DNA from: Theobroma cacao
Lineage: Eukaryota > Streptophyta > Magnoliopsida > Malvales > Malvaceae
Length of the DNA stretch: 64,000 bases
Direction of reading: 5' to 3'
Assembly: GCF_000208745.1 (NCBI RefSeq)
Contig: NC_030850.1
Location: 6,366,684 to 6,430,683, forward strand
This document shows positions 61,093 through 64,000 of the stretch, one piece after another; the stretch's first letter is position 1; every line of letters begins with the position of its first letter. The translations under genes and the position numbers were made by a program. Under the pieces are notes generated by a model. That model was not told where the DNA came from, did not search any database, and was given only the letters and a program-made list of their open reading frames with translations.

Positions 61093-63263
61093 TCTTGTGA
61101 AGTGAAATTTATAAAATGAGAGTAATCTAGTACCTTAGTACCTCTTATTGTTTAGTCTAATCAAATGGAAATGGATGTAATAGATGGTTTTTTTGAGGTA
61201 CATGTAATTAATGGTTTAATCAAGTTAGTTTTCATCCATGATGGCAAAATTAACTCATATAGGGCAACTAATTATCAATCAAATAAATAATAATAATAAT
61301 AAACCAATTAAACCCAGTCAACATAAACTCAAATATGAGAGAGGATTATCTTCTACCCTGTACAGACCAACGGATGAGCACTCGAATGTATACATCAAAT
61401 AACTTTGTAAATAAACTACAAAATAAATTTTGCTTCCACAAAACTATTTCTCAAAATTTACACATATATCTCCATTCAATATCTCTTAAAATACTCAACA
61501 ATTAGTTTATATTTCATTGATTCGGGTACACGTTGGAAGACGATAACTCTCCTTGCTTTTATGGTTTTACCCATCTCATAATCTTATAAACAAATTTAAA
61601 CTCAAAACTTTGAACTTTGTCAAAAAAATGTTTTGAACTTGAAACCTTTAATCTGAAAGGTGATTGGAGTTGATTTTATTCATTTGTTTTTATAATATAA
61701 ACATTTATTTGTTTAAAATTTTTATTAATTAATTGTTTTTGGATAATGTAAATGGCAATACCAATTCAGAGAAATAAAAATTTAAAAATAAATTAAGAGA
61801 AAAAAAACTTTATGTCTATACATGCATTTGGATCCAAATTTATGTAATATTTGCTTATTAATCTTTTTCACATATAGCCAAACAGAACTCGACAAGGTTA
61901 TCACTGATAACTAGTAAGTCGATTTGCATCATACCAATCCAGAAACTACTTTTGCTAATTAAGCCAATAACTGATCCTAAATTTATTGCTAATAGTACCT
62001 GTAGAGATCGATGTTTTCAGTAAAATTCCAAGACTTACTCCTTTCTTCTCTCATAAGACTATGTACATATATCTATTTCTTGTGGCTAAAAGGAATTTGC
62101 TAGCTATATGATGAAGTAGGTGATAAATCAAAAAGAAGATCAATGGCTAGAGAAAGTATGTCATGCTGTCTGCTTATACAAGTATTTTCCTCATATTTTC
62201 ACCCTTGTACTATAAATGGAAGTTCATAAAGAATTATAAAAGAAGGTTTGTCCAATCCTTGATAAATTTGTAACAGACCCAACACATAATTAATTGATGA
62301 AGGAGAGAAAGATCATATTTAAAGCAATATTTTCAGCAAGACAAAAGGTAAAATCAAGAGAAAGAAGCTTAGCTGAACCTGCAAACATAACATAGACTAG
62401 CTATTTTCTCATAGATCGTACAAGTATAGATTTGAAGCAGATTGACTTTTTAACTCAAAAGGAGACACTAATTGCTTTAATTTGTTTGAGAATGGAGAGT
62501 GTTAAATCTACGTACTTAGAAATATTGTTCAGGTTCATGAACTAGATCGTAAGTTAGAGAGGAAAAAGGATGATTAATCTGATGTACTGTATCACACTTT
62601 GAAGCGTGCACCCCGAGAAAGAAAAAGCTCCCCTTTCATCCCTTATCTCAACCTTCAATGGTATTAAATGATTACTAACAACATTAATGGAAAAAATCCT
62701 CCCAAATCAAAAGATTTCGTTTTCAAGATTTCCACATGCGATGTAAGTAATTAATTGCCTACAAGTTGATGTTGAACTAGGGAATGATAATTATTCCAAA
62801 GGCAAGCAAGGAATAGCGGGTGGATGTGCATGGCCGCTGAAAGGAAAAACCGCCTTTGCCAAACTGTGCTCAACTCTCCTTCCCAATTATCTAAAGGTAT
62901 CCTTTACTCAGGAGCGAAAGATATATCGACATTTTTCCAAATTCCAATCCCAGCCGGCCAGGAAAGTATTGACCAAATTAAACCGAGCTAGGGTCATCCA
63001 AAACTTAGTTCAAACGTAAAACAGAAAAATTATTAAAAATCAGTCGAAGCTTCATGATAATGATTTATGACCCAAATCCAGAAGAAAACCATGATCAAGA
63101 AGCTTGATTCTACTCCCTAACAAGCGAGGCGAAAGAAACGAGTCTTCATTTTCTTTTTCGCCCTACGAAAAAAGAGAAAATTACCACGACCTCTCTACAG
63201 AATTTGTACTAGATTTGATTAGCCGAATAATATTTCTAGAGAGAAACCCCATTAGGGTTTTCT
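61093..63263. other. AT-rich intergenic region
   Basis: No gene recognised. (AAT)n at about 61286-61302. The last few hundred bases are probably 3' flank of the minus-strand gene that ends at 63264. Confidence 0.4.
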
Positions 63264-63614
63264 TCAATACCATAAATTCATTCCGTAGCTAACCTTCATA
63301 GGCTTTGTCTCCTTGTAAATACTGTCAAGAAACCGATACCGCCGCTGCTTAATTGGTCTCACAACCTCTTCTTCCTTCCCAAATATCTCTTCAATCTTTG
63401 ATGAAGTTATCTCATCTTGACTTTGTTCAAACAATCTCTTGCTCTTCTTTGCTTTAATGATCTTGTTGTTGTCACCATTGCTGCTGTTGTTGCTGCTGCT
63501 GCTGTTGTTATCTTCATCGCTTAGTTGCATCAGCTGTTGAGCCGCTGCTGCCATGTCCGAGTCGGATATCAACAACAACCTTTGCAGCTTAACTAAAGAG
63601 TTTGATTCCGACAT
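63264..63614 (-). CDS. Small Ser/Asn-rich plant protein, function unknown
   Basis: Single open frame on the minus strand, 116 aa, from ATG at 63614 (MSESNSLVKLQRLLLISDSD). The middle is a low-complexity Ser/Asn/Asp stretch (DNNSSSSNNSSNGDNNK, partly a repeat of GCT/GTT triplets read on the plus strand). A basic patch, KAKKSKR, follows and could be a nuclear localisation signal. The C-terminal part (SKIEEIFGKEEEVVRPIKQRRYRFLDSIYKETKP) recalls a family of small uncharacterised plant proteins with an R-P-x-K-x-R-x-R-x-x-x-x-I-Y-x-x-T-K-P motif. A GTTAGC after PMK could be a splice donor, so the last eight residues may be wrong and a further exon downstream is possible. Confidence 0.6.
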   Translation of the reverse strand: MSESNSLVKLQRLLLISDSDMAAAAQQLMQLSDEDNNSSSSNNSSNGDNNKIIKAKKSKRLFEQSQDEITSSKIEEIFGKEEEVVRPIKQRRYRFLDSIYKETKPMKVSYGMNLWY

Positions 63615-64000
63615 CGGAAATCGACAAAGCAAGAGTTCTTGGTTAATCTCTTCTCTTCTTGCTGTTCCTTTTCTGCGTGGTTTGTCTTTGGTTTGCGAAC
63701 GGTTTTTTGCTTTTATGGGGTTGGCGTAGAGCGCGTTTTGAGGGTACGTGTTGTATGAGTTCTAAAGGAAGAAAAAGAAAGTGCAGCGTTGTTGCTATGA
63801 AGTTGGCTAGAAGATGGGTAAAACATATTTTATATATAAATCTTGATCCAATGCTTCTCATCCTATTTTAATACACAACCCCAGAAAAACTGTCCTTCCT
63901 TCGATTGTTTGACTATTCCCATCCTTGACTTTCTTTTGGACTCCATTTCTCATGAAATTCCCTCCAAACTTGTCCTTTGCTTCTTGTTACTTTGCTTGCA
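63615..64000 (-). other. Upstream region of the small Ser/Asn-rich gene
   Basis: Probable leader and promoter; TTTATATATAAAT at about 63828-63841 contains a TATA-like sequence on either strand. Plus-strand frames here match nothing known. Confidence 0.4.

Noticed and set aside
1..64000. CRISPR arrays, operons, phage or bacterial defence systems
   Set aside because: The window is plant nuclear DNA with spliced genes; the repeats present are transposons, tandem arrays and microsatellites.

Overview
This is eukaryotic nuclear DNA from a plant, almost certainly a eudicot. The genes are split by many AT-rich GT-AG introns and encode plant-type proteins (an AP2/ERF factor, a plastid-targeted dihydrodipicolinate reductase, a LIKE-COV protein, an Alba protein with an RGG tail). 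Housekeeping promoters carry telo-boxes and site II motifs. The gaps are AT-rich and hold degraded plant transposons. A rosid is likely; I cannot name the species from sequence alone.

Layout. Bases 1-2130 (+) are the last three exons of a DHHC-type S-acyltransferase whose 5' part lies outside the window. Bases 3143-6098 (+) are the exosome subunit RRP4. From about 8030 down to 7515 (-) a telo-box/site II/TATA promoter drives two tandem U14 C/D snoRNA genes. Bases 8231-15999 are mostly transposon debris: a likely LTR start at 8793 and an 806-bp hAT-like insertion. An ERF gene of group X lies at 16007-17688 (-). A long gap to 25617 contains a 201-bp hAT-like MITE and about 3.6 copies of a 245-bp tandem repeat. 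Bases 25618-30087 (-) are a complete 17-exon ribonucleotide reductase large subunit with E2F-type sites upstream. Bases 31308-35820 (-) are dihydrodipicolinate reductase. Bases 35821-42147 hold a duplicated upstream block, a pogo/Emigrant-like remnant and two nested inverted-repeat elements. Then come a LIKE-COV gene (42148-46373, +), an RBM39/CC1-like splicing factor (47894-54275, +), a small secreted cysteine-rich protein (55560-56005, +), an Alba-RGG protein (57373-60596, +), a tRNA-Arg fragment (61061) and a small unknown Ser/Asn-rich protein (63264-63614, -).

Most genes are housekeeping genes and do not form a pathway cluster. One local link is that RRP4 (RNA exosome, which trims rRNA and snoRNA precursors) and the U14 snoRNAs (18S rRNA processing) are convergent neighbours, and both have telo-box plus site II promoters typical of ribosome-biogenesis genes.

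Exon boundaries were placed by hand from GT-AG sites, reading-frame phase and recall of the protein families. In every multi-exon model the phases close and the summed length is a multiple of three.
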